Positions 15,466 to 24,103 of a DNA stretch of 45,356 nucleotides are shown here, one piece after another; the stretch's first letter is position 1, and each line of letters starts with the position of its first letter. The notes under the pieces were generated by a model that did no database searches, was not told the origin of the DNA, and saw nothing but the letters and a program-made list of their open reading frames with translations. The stretch lies in contig JAJQEO010000025.1 in the NCBI GenBank assembly GCA_021201665.1, positions 1 through 45,356 on the forward strand, given 5' to 3'. Position numbers and translations under genes: made by a program. The DNA is from Lachnospiraceae bacterium (GTDB taxonomy: Bacteria > Bacillota > Clostridia > Lachnospirales > Lachnospiraceae).

Positions 15466-17217
15466 ATGATGAGTAAGAAAAGAGGAACACGCGTGGGAAC
15501 ATATTTGCTGGATCTTTTAACAGAATACGCCGCGTCTGACGCTTATCCGCTTCACATGCCGGGTCACAAGCGGCAGATGCGTTCATTTGGAGACACCTTT
15601 TCGATTGATATTACGGAGATCGAAGGGTTTGACAATCTGCACCACGCGCAGGGGATTCTGCTGGAGGCACAGCAGCGGGCGGCGCGGCTCTATGGGGCGG
15701 ATGAGACCTATTATCTTGTAAATGGGAGTACTTGCGGAGTCCTGTCGGCGATCGCCGCGTCTGTGCGGCGCGGCGGCAGGATCCTGATGGCGCGTAACAG
15801 CCACAAGGCGGCATATCATGCGGCACTTCTGAATGACCTGCAGGTGAGCTGGCTTTATCCGGAAATGGATCTGGAACGCGGCATGTATGGAAGCATCAGT
15901 CCCCGGCAGGTGCGCGACGCGCTGAGAGTTGAAGGGGACGTTCCGATCAGAGATAACGTACGGCGGGTGAATGCAGAGGGTAAGGACAGGTGCTGTGCGC
16001 AGCGGCTGAACGCAGAGGGACAGAATGGTGACAGTAAGCCCGGATCAAATGCCGAAGGCCGAGACGAAATTTGTGTATCAAGACTGGGTGTAAACGGTCA
16101 GAATCGAGAATGTACGTCGACTGTGATGCCTGCCGACCGGGCCGCGGGAAAAACTGCGGACAAAACGGAGGAGGTAACGGAGAGAATAACTGCGGAAAAA
16201 GGACGGATAGAGGCTGTTTTTATTACCTCCCCGACCTATGACGGCGTGGTTTCCGACGTTCGCTCCATCGCCAGGGAGGTACACGAGGCAGGCGCGATCC
16301 TGATTGTAGATGAGGCGCATGGCGCACATTTTGCCATGCATTCGTATTTTCCAGAGTCGGCCTTATCGTGCGGCGCGGATATTGTAATTAACAGTCTGCA
16401 CAAGACCATGCCGTCTCTGACACAGACGGCGCTTCTCCACGTGAAAGGAGAGCGGGTGGATCGGGAAAGGCTGCGGAAATATCTGGATATCTATCAGAGC
16501 AGCAGTCCCAGCTATGTTCTGATGGCCGGGATGGACGAGTGTGTGCGGCTGATGGAATCGCGCGGCGGGGAGCTGTTTGACGCATTTGTCAGACGGCTGG
16601 AAGGACTGCGGGCGAATCTTGAAAAGATGCGGATGCTGCGTCTTGTGACCGGAGACGAGCCGGAGCTGGCCGCGTTTGCGTATGACAGATCAAAAATTCT
16701 GATATCGACAGCTCAGGTTCAGACAGAAAATGGGAGAATGACTGGTTCTGTACTTGCGCAGATTCTGCGGGAGTGTTATCATCTGGAAGTAGAGATGGCT
16801 GCGGAAACCTATATTACGGCGATTATGACAGTCGCGGATACGCAGGAGGGCTTCGACCGCCTGGAGGCGGCGCTGCTTGAGATTGACGGGCGACTGAGCA
16901 GGGAGGCGTCTTCCGTGGAAGCGCGGCCAAATATATTCGGGTGTGCTTGCGTGCTGTCAGCTCCTGCAGCGGCGATGACAATGACGCAGGCGGATGACCT
17001 GCCGCGCGAGCCCGTCTTGTTGGAAGACGCTCCCGGGCGGATTGCGGCGGAGTTTGTTTACCTGTATCCGCCGGGGATTCCGCTCCTGGTGCCGGGAGAG
17101 CGCGTCCCGGAGCAATTTCCCGGACTGTTGGATGAGTACCGCCGGGCGGGACTGCAGGTGCAGGGCATGGAGGATTATTCGGCCTGTACGCTGCGCTGTA
17201 TAGTTAAAAATATATGA
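15466..17217 (+). CDS. Orn/Lys/Arg decarboxylase-family PLP enzyme (YaaO-like)
   Basis: The 583-residue fold-type I aminotransferase-like enzyme begins with the YaaO motif DAYPLHMPGHKR (25-36). It also has IEGFDNLHHAQG, VNGSTCGVLSAI, IVDEAHGAHF (Asp282) and the PLP lysine in NSLHKTMPSLTQTA (Lys313). The likely reaction is decarboxylation of arginine, lysine or ornithine to a polyamine; the substrate cannot be read. Residues about 157-247 are an extra hydrophilic segment with recurring NAEG blocks, absent from typical members of about 480 residues. The ATG lies four bases after the deacetylase stop; GTG 15493 after AGAGGA is an alternative start. In Bacillus, yaaO heads the tmk-holB-ricT cluster, as here. 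Confidence 0.9.
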   Translation: MMSKKRGTRVGTYLLDLLTEYAASDAYPLHMPGHKRQMRSFGDTFSIDITEIEGFDNLHHAQGILLEAQQRAARLYGADETYYLVNGSTCGVLSAIAASVRRGGRILMARNSHKAAYHAALLNDLQVSWLYPEMDLERGMYGSISPRQVRDALRVEGDVPIRDNVRRVNAEGKDRCCAQRLNAEGQNGDSKPGSNAEGRDEICVSRLGVNGQNRECTSTVMPADRAAGKTADKTEEVTERITAEKGRIEAVFITSPTYDGVVSDVRSIAREVHEAGAILIVDEAHGAHFAMHSYFPESALSCGADIVINSLHKTMPSLTQTALLHVKGERVDRERLRKYLDIYQSSSPSYVLMAGMDECVRLMESRGGELFDAFVRRLEGLRANLEKMRMLRLVTGDEPELAAFAYDRSKILISTAQVQTENGRMTGSVLAQILRECYHLEVEMAAETYITAIMTVADTQEGFDRLEAALLEIDGRLSREASSVEARPNIFGCACVLSAPAAAMTMTQADDLPREPVLLEDAPGRIAAEFVYLYPPGIPLLVPGERVPEQFPGLLDEYRRAGLQVQGMEDYSACTLRCIVKNI

Positions 17218-17315
17218 ACGCAGCTCCACGAGACAGGATATGCGGCAGCACTGGGAAAACTAAGAATTACAGACAGTTTCTGAAGTGAGACTGCGCAGAT
17301 ATGAGGACAGGAAGC

Positions 17316-17906
17316 ATGGGAAAACTTTTTTATATTATGGGGAAAAGCGCGACGGGGAAGGACACGCTTTATGAAGAGCTTCTTTCCAGGGAGGATCTGG
17401 CGCTCTGTCCGCTTATCATGTACACGACCAGGCCGATACGGGCGAAGGAGACGGATGGGGTACAATATCATTTTGTGACGGCAGGGATACTGGAGCAGAT
17501 GCGCCAGGCCGGGAAGGTGATTGAGCTGCGCGCTTATGATACGGTACAGGGGATCTGGTATTATTTTACGGCGGATGGCGATGATGTAGATCTGGAGCAT
17601 CACAGTTATCTGGGACTGGGGACGCTCGTTTCTTACGAGAAGATCCGGGACTATTATGGTAAGGATCGTGTCGTGCCGCTGTATATCGAGGTGGAAGACC
17701 GGCTGCGTCTGGAACGCTCCATGAAACGGGAAGGAAAGCAGGAGGTTCCGGATTATTCGGAAATGTGCCGCAGATATCTGGCTGACCAGGAGGACTTTTC
17801 CGAGGAAAACATTGAGCGGGCCGGGATTACGAAGAGATTTCCTAATAATCAGGACCGGCAGGTCTGCATGGACGAGGTGGCGGCGTATATTTCTTCAAAG
17901 CTGTAA
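17316..17906 (+). CDS. Guanylate-kinase-like nucleoside monophosphate kinase
   Basis: A P-loop kinase of 196 residues: GKSATGKDT at residues 9-17, then YTTRPIRAKETDGVQYHF, which mimics the GMP-binding TTR.PR..E.dGvdY.F signature of guanylate kinase. The sequence ends with an alpha-helical lid region. The P-loop departs from the classical GPSGxGKST, so this is a paralogous branch common in Clostridia and not necessarily the main Gmk. ATG 17316 (MGKLFYIMGKS) is preferred to ATG 17301 because family members begin at MGK and GAGGACAGGA precedes it. It occupies the place that tmk holds between yaaO and holB in Bacillus. Confidence 0.8.
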   Translation: MGKLFYIMGKSATGKDTLYEELLSREDLALCPLIMYTTRPIRAKETDGVQYHFVTAGILEQMRQAGKVIELRAYDTVQGIWYYFTADGDDVDLEHHSYLGLGTLVSYEKIRDYYGKDRVVPLYIEVEDRLRLERSMKREGKQEVPDYSEMCRRYLADQEDFSEENIERAGITKRFPNNQDRQVCMDEVAAYISSKL

Positions 17907-17951
17907 AATACAGAGAAATTACAAAAAACCAGATACAGAATCAGGGAAATG

Positions 17952-17960
17952 TGTTATACT
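17952..17960 (+). promoter_or_regulatory. Extended -10 promoter upstream of holB
   Basis: TG-T-TATACT at 17952-17960 with a weak -35, 62 bp before the holB start. It would drive holB-ricT independently of the kinase gene. Confidence 0.5.
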
Positions 17961-18022
17961 TACTTGACGGAGCAGGATGCGTAAGCTATTTTGCGCCAGG
18001 GTTCTGGCAGTGGAGGATATAG

Positions 18023-19138
18023 ATGGCTGGATTTGAGGATATTCTGGGACATAAAAAGGAAGTGGCACACCTGGAGCGGGCGATCCGTTCCGGCAAGGTA
18101 AGCCACGCTTATATATTCAGCGGCGAAAAAGGGACAGGCAAAAATATGCTTGCGAAGGCATTTGCGCAGACCTTGCAGTGTGAGCGCGTGTATGAGCGTT
18201 ATGCGCCGCTTCGCCAGAGCGATTCGCATGATTCAGCCTTGCACGAGCCGCTCTCTGGCAACGCGGCGCCGGATGAACCCCGGACGGCGGATGAGGCTAC
18301 TCCGCGGGACGTGATTCCCTGTGGGAAATGTCATTCCTGCATACAGGCAGCGAGCGGCAATCATCCGGACATTATTTTCCTGCAGCATGAGAAGCCGGCC
18401 ACCATCACGGTAGGCGATGTGCGGGAGCAGCTGGTCGGCGACGCGCAGATCCGCCCCTACAACGGCAGGTACAAGATTTATATCATTTCCGATGCGGAAA
18501 AGATGAACACGCAGGCGCAGAACGCGATCCTGAAGACCATCGAGGAGCCGCCGGACTATGTGATCATTCTGCTGCTGACCGCGAACGAAAATGCTCTGCT
18601 GGACACGATTCGTTCCCGCTGTGTGACGCTGAACCTGAAGCCGGTGCCGGACGAGGTCGTCAAGGCCTACCTGATGGAGCAGATCCAGATTCCGGACTAC
18701 CAGGCTGATATCTGCGCGGCCTTTGCGCAGGGCAATATCGGAAAAGCGGTGCGTCTGGCTTCTTCGGACGATTTTAACGCGATCAAAAATTCCGCGATGA
18801 AGCTTGTCCGCAGCGCGGGTGAAATGGAGATCAGCGCGATCGTGGAGTATGTGAAAGAGGTGCAGGAGTATAAGATTTCCATCGGGGATTATCTGGACAT
18901 CCTCGCGCTCTGGTACCGGGATATGGTTTATTACAAGGCGACGAAGGATATCGACGGTCTTGTGTTTAAGGACGAGCTCCGCACGATCCGCGAAACGGTG
19001 CGCAGATGCTCCTACGAGGGCGCGGAGGAAGTCATGAAGGCGATTGAGACGGCAAAGACCCGTCTGGCCGCGAATGTCAATTTCGACCTGACGATGGAGC
19101 TTTTGTTCCTGGTTATAAAGGAAAATATACACAGCTGA
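18023..19138 (+). CDS. holB: DNA polymerase III subunit delta'
   Basis: An AAA+ clamp-loader subunit that works with tau and delta to load the sliding clamp. Walker-A-like GEKGTGKN (34-41), the zinc-finger cysteines Cys53 and CGKCHSC (100-106), the sensor region TQAQNAILKTIEEPP and SRC motif (DTIRSRC) are all present. Between Cys53 and Cys100 there is an insertion of about 44 residues, where delta' and tau normally have 8-10, rich in Asp, Ala and Pro. GGAGG lies before ATG 18023. ricT follows after 24 bp, the standard Bacillota order. Confidence 0.95.
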   Translation: MAGFEDILGHKKEVAHLERAIRSGKVSHAYIFSGEKGTGKNMLAKAFAQTLQCERVYERYAPLRQSDSHDSALHEPLSGNAAPDEPRTADEATPRDVIPCGKCHSCIQAASGNHPDIIFLQHEKPATITVGDVREQLVGDAQIRPYNGRYKIYIISDAEKMNTQAQNAILKTIEEPPDYVIILLLTANENALLDTIRSRCVTLNLKPVPDEVVKAYLMEQIQIPDYQADICAAFAQGNIGKAVRLASSDDFNAIKNSAMKLVRSAGEMEISAIVEYVKEVQEYKISIGDYLDILALWYRDMVYYKATKDIDGLVFKDELRTIRETVRRCSYEGAEEVMKAIETAKTRLAANVNFDLTMELLFLVIKENIHS

Positions 19139-19162
19139 AAAAGCATAAGTGAGGATATATAT

Positions 19163-20149
19163 ATGGTGAAAATTATCGGCGTCCGGTTCAGGGACGCGGG
19201 CAAGGTTTATTATTTTGACCCGAAATCATATGAAATCAGCGCGGGAGGACACGTGATCGTGGAGACTGCCCGCGGGATTGAGTACGGCACGGCGGTAGGC
19301 GGCGTGCGCGAGGTGGCGGATGACAAGGTGGTGCAGCCTCTTAAGGAGGTCATCCGTGTTGCGACCGGGGAAGACGACGCGAAGGCGCAGCGCAACCGTG
19401 AAAAGGAAAAGGAGGCCATGCGCCTTTGCCGTGAAAAGATTCAGAAGCATGGCCTTGAGATGAAGCTGATTGATGCGGAATACACCTTTGACAATAATAA
19501 AATTCTATTCTACTTTACCGCCGACGGACGGATTGATTTCCGTGAACTGGTGAAAGACCTGGCGAGCGTGTTCCGCACCCGGATTGAGCTGCGGCAGGTC
19601 GGCGTGCGCGATGAGACCAGACTGCTGGGAGGCATCGGCATCTGCGGCCGCGAGCTCTGCTGCCATGCTTTTTTGCCAGAGTTCGAGCCGGTCTCCATTC
19701 GTATGGCAAAGGAGCAGAACCTTTCGCTGAACCCGACCAAGATATCCGGCATCTGCGGAAGGCTGATGTGCTGCCTGAAAAATGAGGAGGACACCTACGA
19801 ATATCTCAACAGCCGCCTGCCGAACCAGGGCGACGAGGTCACCACGACAGATGGCCGCAAGGGCACGGTGCAGAGTGTCAACGTCCTGCGCCAGCGCGTG
19901 AAGGTGATCTTTGAAGAGGGTGAGGAAAAAGAGCTGGAGGAGTTTGAAGTGGCGGATCTGCAGTTCAATCCGCGGCGCCGACGCGAAAAGCCTCAGAAAA
20001 ACAGCCATAAAAACAGGGAAAAAGGAAAAGGAAATGGAAATTCCCGCATTCATACATCTGAAGAGGAGTCTGAGGAGGAAAAGGAACTCCGGGAGCTGGA
20101 GGAGCTGGATCATAAAGAAGGGAAGTCCGGCAGGCCGCGCAGAAGCTGA
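19163..20149 (+). CDS. ricT: RicT/YaaT, PSP1-domain iron-sulphur protein
   Basis: A cytoplasmic subunit of the Y-complex (RicT-RicA-RicF), which in Bacillus guides RNase Y maturation of mRNAs and influences sporulation and competence. The 328-residue product has the PSP1 core with conserved cysteines in GICGRELCCH (161, 166, 167) and GICGRLMCC (198, 203, 204), which bind Fe-S clusters in the Bacillus protein. The C-terminal 60 residues are a Lys/Arg/Glu-rich tail. It lies 24 bp behind holB and is probably co-transcribed. Confidence 0.93.
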   Translation: MVKIIGVRFRDAGKVYYFDPKSYEISAGGHVIVETARGIEYGTAVGGVREVADDKVVQPLKEVIRVATGEDDAKAQRNREKEKEAMRLCREKIQKHGLEMKLIDAEYTFDNNKILFYFTADGRIDFRELVKDLASVFRTRIELRQVGVRDETRLLGGIGICGRELCCHAFLPEFEPVSIRMAKEQNLSLNPTKISGICGRLMCCLKNEEDTYEYLNSRLPNQGDEVTTTDGRKGTVQSVNVLRQRVKVIFEEGEEKELEEFEVADLQFNPRRRREKPQKNSHKNREKGKGNGNSRIHTSEEESEEEKELRELEELDHKEGKSGRPRRS

Positions 20150-20153
20150 GCGG

Positions 20154-20225
20154 CGGCAGCAGATTCTGCCTCAATGGATTTTGCCTCAATGACCGATTCT
20201 ACGCGGGTTCTTGTATCTGCTGCCG
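20154..20225 (+). promoter_or_regulatory. Perfect 11-bp inverted repeat between ricT and trmN6
   Basis: CGGCAGCAGAT (20154-20164) and its complement (20215-20225) enclose 50 bases. TATACT at about 20230-20235 follows, with TTCTTG 16 bp upstream, so a promoter for trmN6 may lie on the 3' arm. No T-run, so it is not a normal terminator. Confidence 0.4.
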
Positions 20226-20390
20226 GATATATACTGCAACGCATGGCATTCGCATTCTGCGCACTAATCGAGCAAGGATTAAAGCGATTTGGCCGGACTG
20301 TCCAGGAGCTGCGGCTCTGCCAGCCACGGAAAGCCGCAGCCTGAGACCTGGTGCATACAAGAATGGATGATCAGAAGGGAAAATGCTTTC

Positions 20391-21128
20391 ATGGAAATCA
20401 ATCTGAAGGAAGGCGAGCATATCGATGACCTGCAGCGCAGCGGCCTGCGGATCATTCAAAGCGATCATTTATTCCGCTTTGGGATGGACGCGGTACTGCT
20501 CTCCGGCTTCGCCCGGGTGCGCGAGGGCGGCACGGCGCTGGATCTGGGGACGGGCACGGGGATTATCCCGTTGCTGCTTTCCGCGAAGACCCCGGGGCGG
20601 CATTTTGCCGGACTGGAGATTTCCGCCCAGAGCGCGGACATGGCGCGGCGCAGCGTCCTGCTGAACGATCTGAGTGAGAAAATCAAAGTACTCCAGGGAG
20701 ACATTCGAGAGGCCGATGCCCTGTTTGCACCGGCTTCTTTTGATACCATCACCTCCAATCCGCCCTATCTGCAGGGCAGTCACGGCCTTTTAAATGCTGA
20801 TCCGGAGAAGGCGGCAGCACGCCATGAGACGCTGTGCACGCTGGAGGATGTTGTCCGCGCGGCCGCGAAGCTTTTGATTCCATGCGGACATTTTTATATG
20901 GTACACCGTCCCTTCCGCCTGGCTGAGATGATCTGCGATCTGTCGCGGGTCGGCCTGGAGCCGAAGCGGATGCGTTTTGTCCATCCTTATATTGACAGGG
21001 AGCCGAATATGGTGCTTATTGAGTCCGTGCGGGGAGGACGTCCCCGGATGACGGTGGAAAAACCGTTGATCGTGTATGAAAGGCCGGGCGTGTATACCCA
21101 GGAGATTACGGAAATTTACGGTTACTAA
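20391..21128 (+). CDS. tRNA1(Val) (adenine-N6)-methyltransferase-like protein (YabB/YfiC)
   Basis: A class I SAM-dependent methyltransferase of 245 residues with the SAM-binding motif DLGTGTGIIPLLL (about 46-58) and the adenine-N6 signature NPPY (in TSNPPYLQGS). The family methylates A37 of tRNA1(Val); the Bacillota YabB branch is annotated by similarity. ATG 20391 is selected: AAGGG lies ten bases upstream and homology starts at EINLKEGE. The gene sits in its usual place between ricT and rsmI. A linked GIY-YIG gene (yazA) and yabA, present in Bacillus, are absent. Confidence 0.88.
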   Translation: MEINLKEGEHIDDLQRSGLRIIQSDHLFRFGMDAVLLSGFARVREGGTALDLGTGTGIIPLLLSAKTPGRHFAGLEISAQSADMARRSVLLNDLSEKIKVLQGDIREADALFAPASFDTITSNPPYLQGSHGLLNADPEKAAARHETLCTLEDVVRAAAKLLIPCGHFYMVHRPFRLAEMICDLSRVGLEPKRMRFVHPYIDREPNMVLIESVRGGRPRMTVEKPLIVYERPGVYTQEITEIYGY

Positions 21129-21179
21129 TGTAGAACACTGCCCGAGTGAGCGCTATTGACCGAAGGACGATTGTATATT

Positions 21180-22067
21180 ATGGAAGAAACAAGACAGGAA
21201 ATATCTCAAAACAATGGGCAACCGGGGCGTCTTTACCTCTGTGCGACCCCGATCGGCAATCTGGAGGACATCACGATGCGTGTGCTCCGTACGCTGAAGG
21301 AGGTCGATCTGATCGCTGCGGAGGATACGCGGGGCAGCATCAAGCTGCTGAATCATTTTGATATCCATACGCCGATGACGAGCTATCATGAATACAATCG
21401 CATCGAAAAAGCATATACATTAATTGCAAAAATGCAGTCTGGCCTGAATGTCGCACTCATCACGGATGCCGGGACACCGGGGATCTCCGATCCGGGAGAG
21501 GACCTGGTGCGGCTCTGCATGGAGGCCGGGATCGAGGTGACCTCCCTGCCGGGCGCGTGCGCCTGCGTGACCGCGCTGACCATTTCCGGACTGCCGACAC
21601 GACGTTTCTGCTTTGAAGCTTTTCTGCCGTCTGATAAAAAGGAGCGGCGGGAAATTCTGGAGGAGCTGCAGACGGAGACACGCACGATCATCGTCTATGA
21701 AGCTCCGCACCGGCTGGTTCGCACCTTGTCCGAGCTTTATGAGGCACTTGGCGACCGCCGTGTCACCATCTGCCGCGAGCTGACCAAAAAGCACGAAACC
21801 GTCTTTGCGACCACGTTGGCGAGAGCCTGTCACTGGTATCAGGAAAATGAGCCGCGCGGCGAATGCGTAATCGTGATCGAAGGACGCAGCCGTAAAGACC
21901 TTGAGCGTGAGGAACAGCGTTCCTGGGAAGCCTTAAGCATTCCGGAGCATGTCGCGCTGTATGAGTCGCAGGGCATGGACCGCAGGGACGCGATGAAGCA
22001 GGCCGCGAAGGACCGCGGGCTGTCGAAGCGCGAGGTGTACGCGGCGCTTCTGAGGTGTGACGTGTAA
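21180..22067 (+). CDS. rsmI: 16S rRNA (cytidine1402-2'-O)-methyltransferase
   Basis: Methylates the 2'-OH of C1402 in the 30S decoding centre using SAM. The 295-residue tetrapyrrole-methylase-fold protein has LYLCATPIGNLEDIT near the N-terminus, the AEDTRGSIKLLNHF motif, ALITDAGTPGISDPGE and the PGACA loop. Start ATG 21180 is preferred to TTG 21156; AAGGA lies about 12 bases upstream. It begins 51 bp after the trmN6-like gene and is probably in the same transcript. Confidence 0.95.
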   Translation: MEETRQEISQNNGQPGRLYLCATPIGNLEDITMRVLRTLKEVDLIAAEDTRGSIKLLNHFDIHTPMTSYHEYNRIEKAYTLIAKMQSGLNVALITDAGTPGISDPGEDLVRLCMEAGIEVTSLPGACACVTALTISGLPTRRFCFEAFLPSDKKERREILEELQTETRTIIVYEAPHRLVRTLSELYEALGDRRVTICRELTKKHETVFATTLARACHWYQENEPRGECVIVIEGRSRKDLEREEQRSWEALSIPEHVALYESQGMDRRDAMKQAAKDRGLSKREVYAALLRCDV

Positions 22068-22087
22068 CCAATGGTTACTGTTCACAC

Positions 22088-22230
22088 CCATGCCGCGCAC
22101 TCGCTGTGTGGCATGGAAGAAAACATAGAGCGTTCAACCAATGAAAACTTTTATCTTAATTTCTATCCTTTTTTCATTGCTTTGCCGAAAAGATTGTGTT
22201 ACCTTTGAGGAGAAACAAAAATCTTTTCGG
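22088..22230 (+). promoter_or_regulatory. Three consecutive perfect hairpins in the leader of the ThrE-like gene
   Basis: Stem 1: CCATGCC/GGCATGG (22088-22116). Stem 2: CAATGAAAA/TTTTCATTG (22139-22179). Stem 3: CCGAAAAGAT/ATCTTTTCGG (22185-22230). The 3' arm of stem 3 runs into the GGGG ribosome-binding site of the gene at 22242, and its loop contains another Shine-Dalgarno-like GAGGAG. None has a terminator T-run, so control of translation or mRNA stability is possible. Confidence 0.5.
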
Positions 22231-22241
22231 GGAATGATTTT

Positions 22242-23015
22242 ATGGAAGAGGATCTGGAACATCTGCTCGGCTTTGCGCTGAGGCTGGGAGAAGAGATGAT
22301 ACGCTGCGGGGCGAATATTGAGCGGGTCAGCGACACGGTTTACCGCGTCTGCGAGAGCTATCACTGCCGGGATGTCCAGTTTTTTGCGCTGGACTGCTAT
22401 CTGACGCTCAGTCTCGTGGGCACGGACGGCGGCCGGGCGTCAGGACAGCAGTGCATCCGCGGCGGGACGAGCAACCACATGGAGAAGCTCGGGCGTCTGA
22501 ATCAGCTTTCCCGGCAGATCTGCGCGCAACCGCCCGCGCCGGAGGAGCTGGATGCTCTGCTGGACGAGGCAGTTTCGGGGACAAAGAGCTATTCGTCCGG
22601 AAAGACACTTCTGTTTACCTTGTTTTCTGCGGCCTGTCTGACTGGCATTTACGGGGGCAGCCTGCGGGATCTTTCAATTATCCTTTTAAACTGTGTGCTG
22701 GCATTTTTCTCGGTGCGGTATCTGAGAAAGCTGATTTTTAACCGGATCATATACAATGTGGTAAATGCGTTTCTGATCGGAACAGTGGCGATTTTCTTTG
22801 CACAGATCGGGTATCTGGAAAGCAGCCATACGGTCATGATAGTCAACAGCCTGAAGCTGATCCCCGGGATTCCGATGGTAAATTCCTTTCGCAGTCTGCT
22901 CTCCGGAAATGAGATCAACGGGACGCTGGAGCTGATGAAGCTGCTGTTTGAGACCGCGGCGATCGCGGGGGGATTCTTACTGAGTATGCTGTTGCTGATG
23001 GGAAGTGTGATTTGA
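22242..23015 (+). CDS. ThrE-type threonine/serine exporter, N-terminal half protein (DUF1212)
   Basis: The 257-residue membrane protein has a soluble N-terminal region with the family core (GEEMIRCGANIERVSDTVYRV) and five predicted transmembrane segments after residue 120. PG.PM in LIPGIPMVNSFR is the characteristic pore-domain motif. In the Thr/Ser exporter family the two halves are often split into separate genes; the partner is at 23190. Role by family: efflux of threonine and serine or related small molecules. ATG 22242 follows GGGGAATGATTTT, next to a hairpin arm. Confidence 0.87.
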   Translation: MEEDLEHLLGFALRLGEEMIRCGANIERVSDTVYRVCESYHCRDVQFFALDCYLTLSLVGTDGGRASGQQCIRGGTSNHMEKLGRLNQLSRQICAQPPAPEELDALLDEAVSGTKSYSSGKTLLFTLFSAACLTGIYGGSLRDLSIILLNCVLAFFSVRYLRKLIFNRIIYNVVNAFLIGTVAIFFAQIGYLESSHTVMIVNSLKLIPGIPMVNSFRSLLSGNEINGTLELMKLLFETAAIAGGFLLSMLLLMGSVI

Positions 23016-23037
23016 GGAGGGTCGGACGCAGGCCTGT

Positions 23038-23190
23038 ATGAAAACGGTTTTGCCTGGTACAGACACGAATCAGGGCAGATCCAAATATGGATGTACAACA
23101 AAAGCCGGACTTCCATTTGGATGTACAACAGATGCAGAGCCGGATCAGATGTTAAAACAGCAGATTTGTCAGAAATGGGAGAAGCAGTAA
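23038..23190 (+). CDS. Possible 50-residue leader ORF coupled to the second ThrE-like gene
   Basis: ATG 23038 opens 50 codons ending in TAA whose last base is the A of the next ATG (TAATG), the arrangement of translational coupling. The peptide contains two similar blocks (YGCTTKAGLP and FGCTTDAEPD) from an imperfect duplication of GGATGTACAACA. No homologue is recognised and the ribosome-binding site is weak, so it may be chance. Confidence 0.25.
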   Translation: MKTVLPGTDTNQGRSKYGCTTKAGLPFGCTTDAEPDQMLKQQICQKWEKQ

Positions 23191-23657
23191 TGATAGAGTC
23201 CGTAAAATTAGTTTTCTATACCTTTGGCTCCGCGTTGGGGATCGGAGCCGTGTACCAGATCCGGCGGGAATACCTTTTTTATGCCGGACTGGGCGGCGCG
23301 CTGGCCAGAATTGTATTTCTGCTGGTGAAATCCTGTACGGCGGAGTCTTTTATCTACAACTTTTTCGCGGCGATGGCGGCAGCCCTCTATGCGGAATGCA
23401 TGGCTGTCATTACGAAAAATCCTTCTACGATGTTTCTATATCCATCCATCATCCCGCTGACGCCGGGGCGGGCCTTTTACTTCACGGTGATCGGGGTGAT
23501 TCTCAAAAATGTGGATTATATCAATGAATATCTCACGACCTGTGTGCATTCCCTGGTCGGGATGGGACTCGGGTTTGCGGTAATTTCGGTGGTAATGCAT
23601 TATCAGAGAAAGCATCGGCGGCTGCAGAAGCAGCGCAAAATGGAAGCAGCCCAATAG
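23190..23657 (+). CDS. ThrE-type exporter, C-terminal half protein (DUF3815)
   Basis: The 155-residue membrane protein has about four hydrophobic segments and the family motif PSIIPLTPGRAFYF. It pairs with the product of 22242 to rebuild a full ThrE-like permease. ATG 23190 follows GGGAGAAGCAGTA. The basic C-terminus (KHRRLQKQRK) is probably cytoplasmic. The order N-half then C-half is the standard split form. Confidence 0.87.
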   Translation: MIESVKLVFYTFGSALGIGAVYQIRREYLFYAGLGGALARIVFLLVKSCTAESFIYNFFAAMAAALYAECMAVITKNPSTMFLYPSIIPLTPGRAFYFTVIGVILKNVDYINEYLTTCVHSLVGMGLGFAVISVVMHYQRKHRRLQKQRKMEAAQ

Positions 23658-23842
23658 AATAACGCTTGTTACACATGCGAAACATGTTTGGCACAGCCAG
23701 GCAGCATGTGTCAGGCTGCGCCGGGAATGGTAATTATCGCTTTACGCCTGGGCAGCGCCGCGGAAGCACCTCTGACTGGCGTCCGGCTGTATTTTACGTT
23801 TCACTTCGGTCAGCGCCGCAGAGAAAAGCTCCTGAAAAAGGA

Positions 23843-23871
23843 TTGACACATCGGCGGAAGCTTGCTATACA
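23843..23871 (+). promoter_or_regulatory. Consensus promoter of the fucosidase gene
   Basis: TTGACA (23843-23848), exactly 17 bp and TATACA (23866-23871). It predicts a leader of about 225 nt. In that leader I see only a 39-codon frame from about 23911 without a ribosome-binding site and no riboswitch that I know. The 23658-23842 stretch shows no gene. Confidence 0.75.
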
Positions 23872-24103
23872 ATGGATACAGCCGGGCAATTCAGACGGCG
23901 TGATTAGCAATGGTCTGCTCAAAGTCCTGGCTAAAGAAGTCCGCCAAAGCTTTGATAAAACGTAGGCAGCTGGCAGAACCCCTGGCCTATGGCTGGTACT
24001 TTGATGGCGGCACACTTTGTGACGGGTAGCCTGATCTGGAAGGAAACCGGCTAAAGCTGTTTCCTATAGCAATGGAAGGAGGCGGAGCGGAGAGTGCGCT
24101 CCG

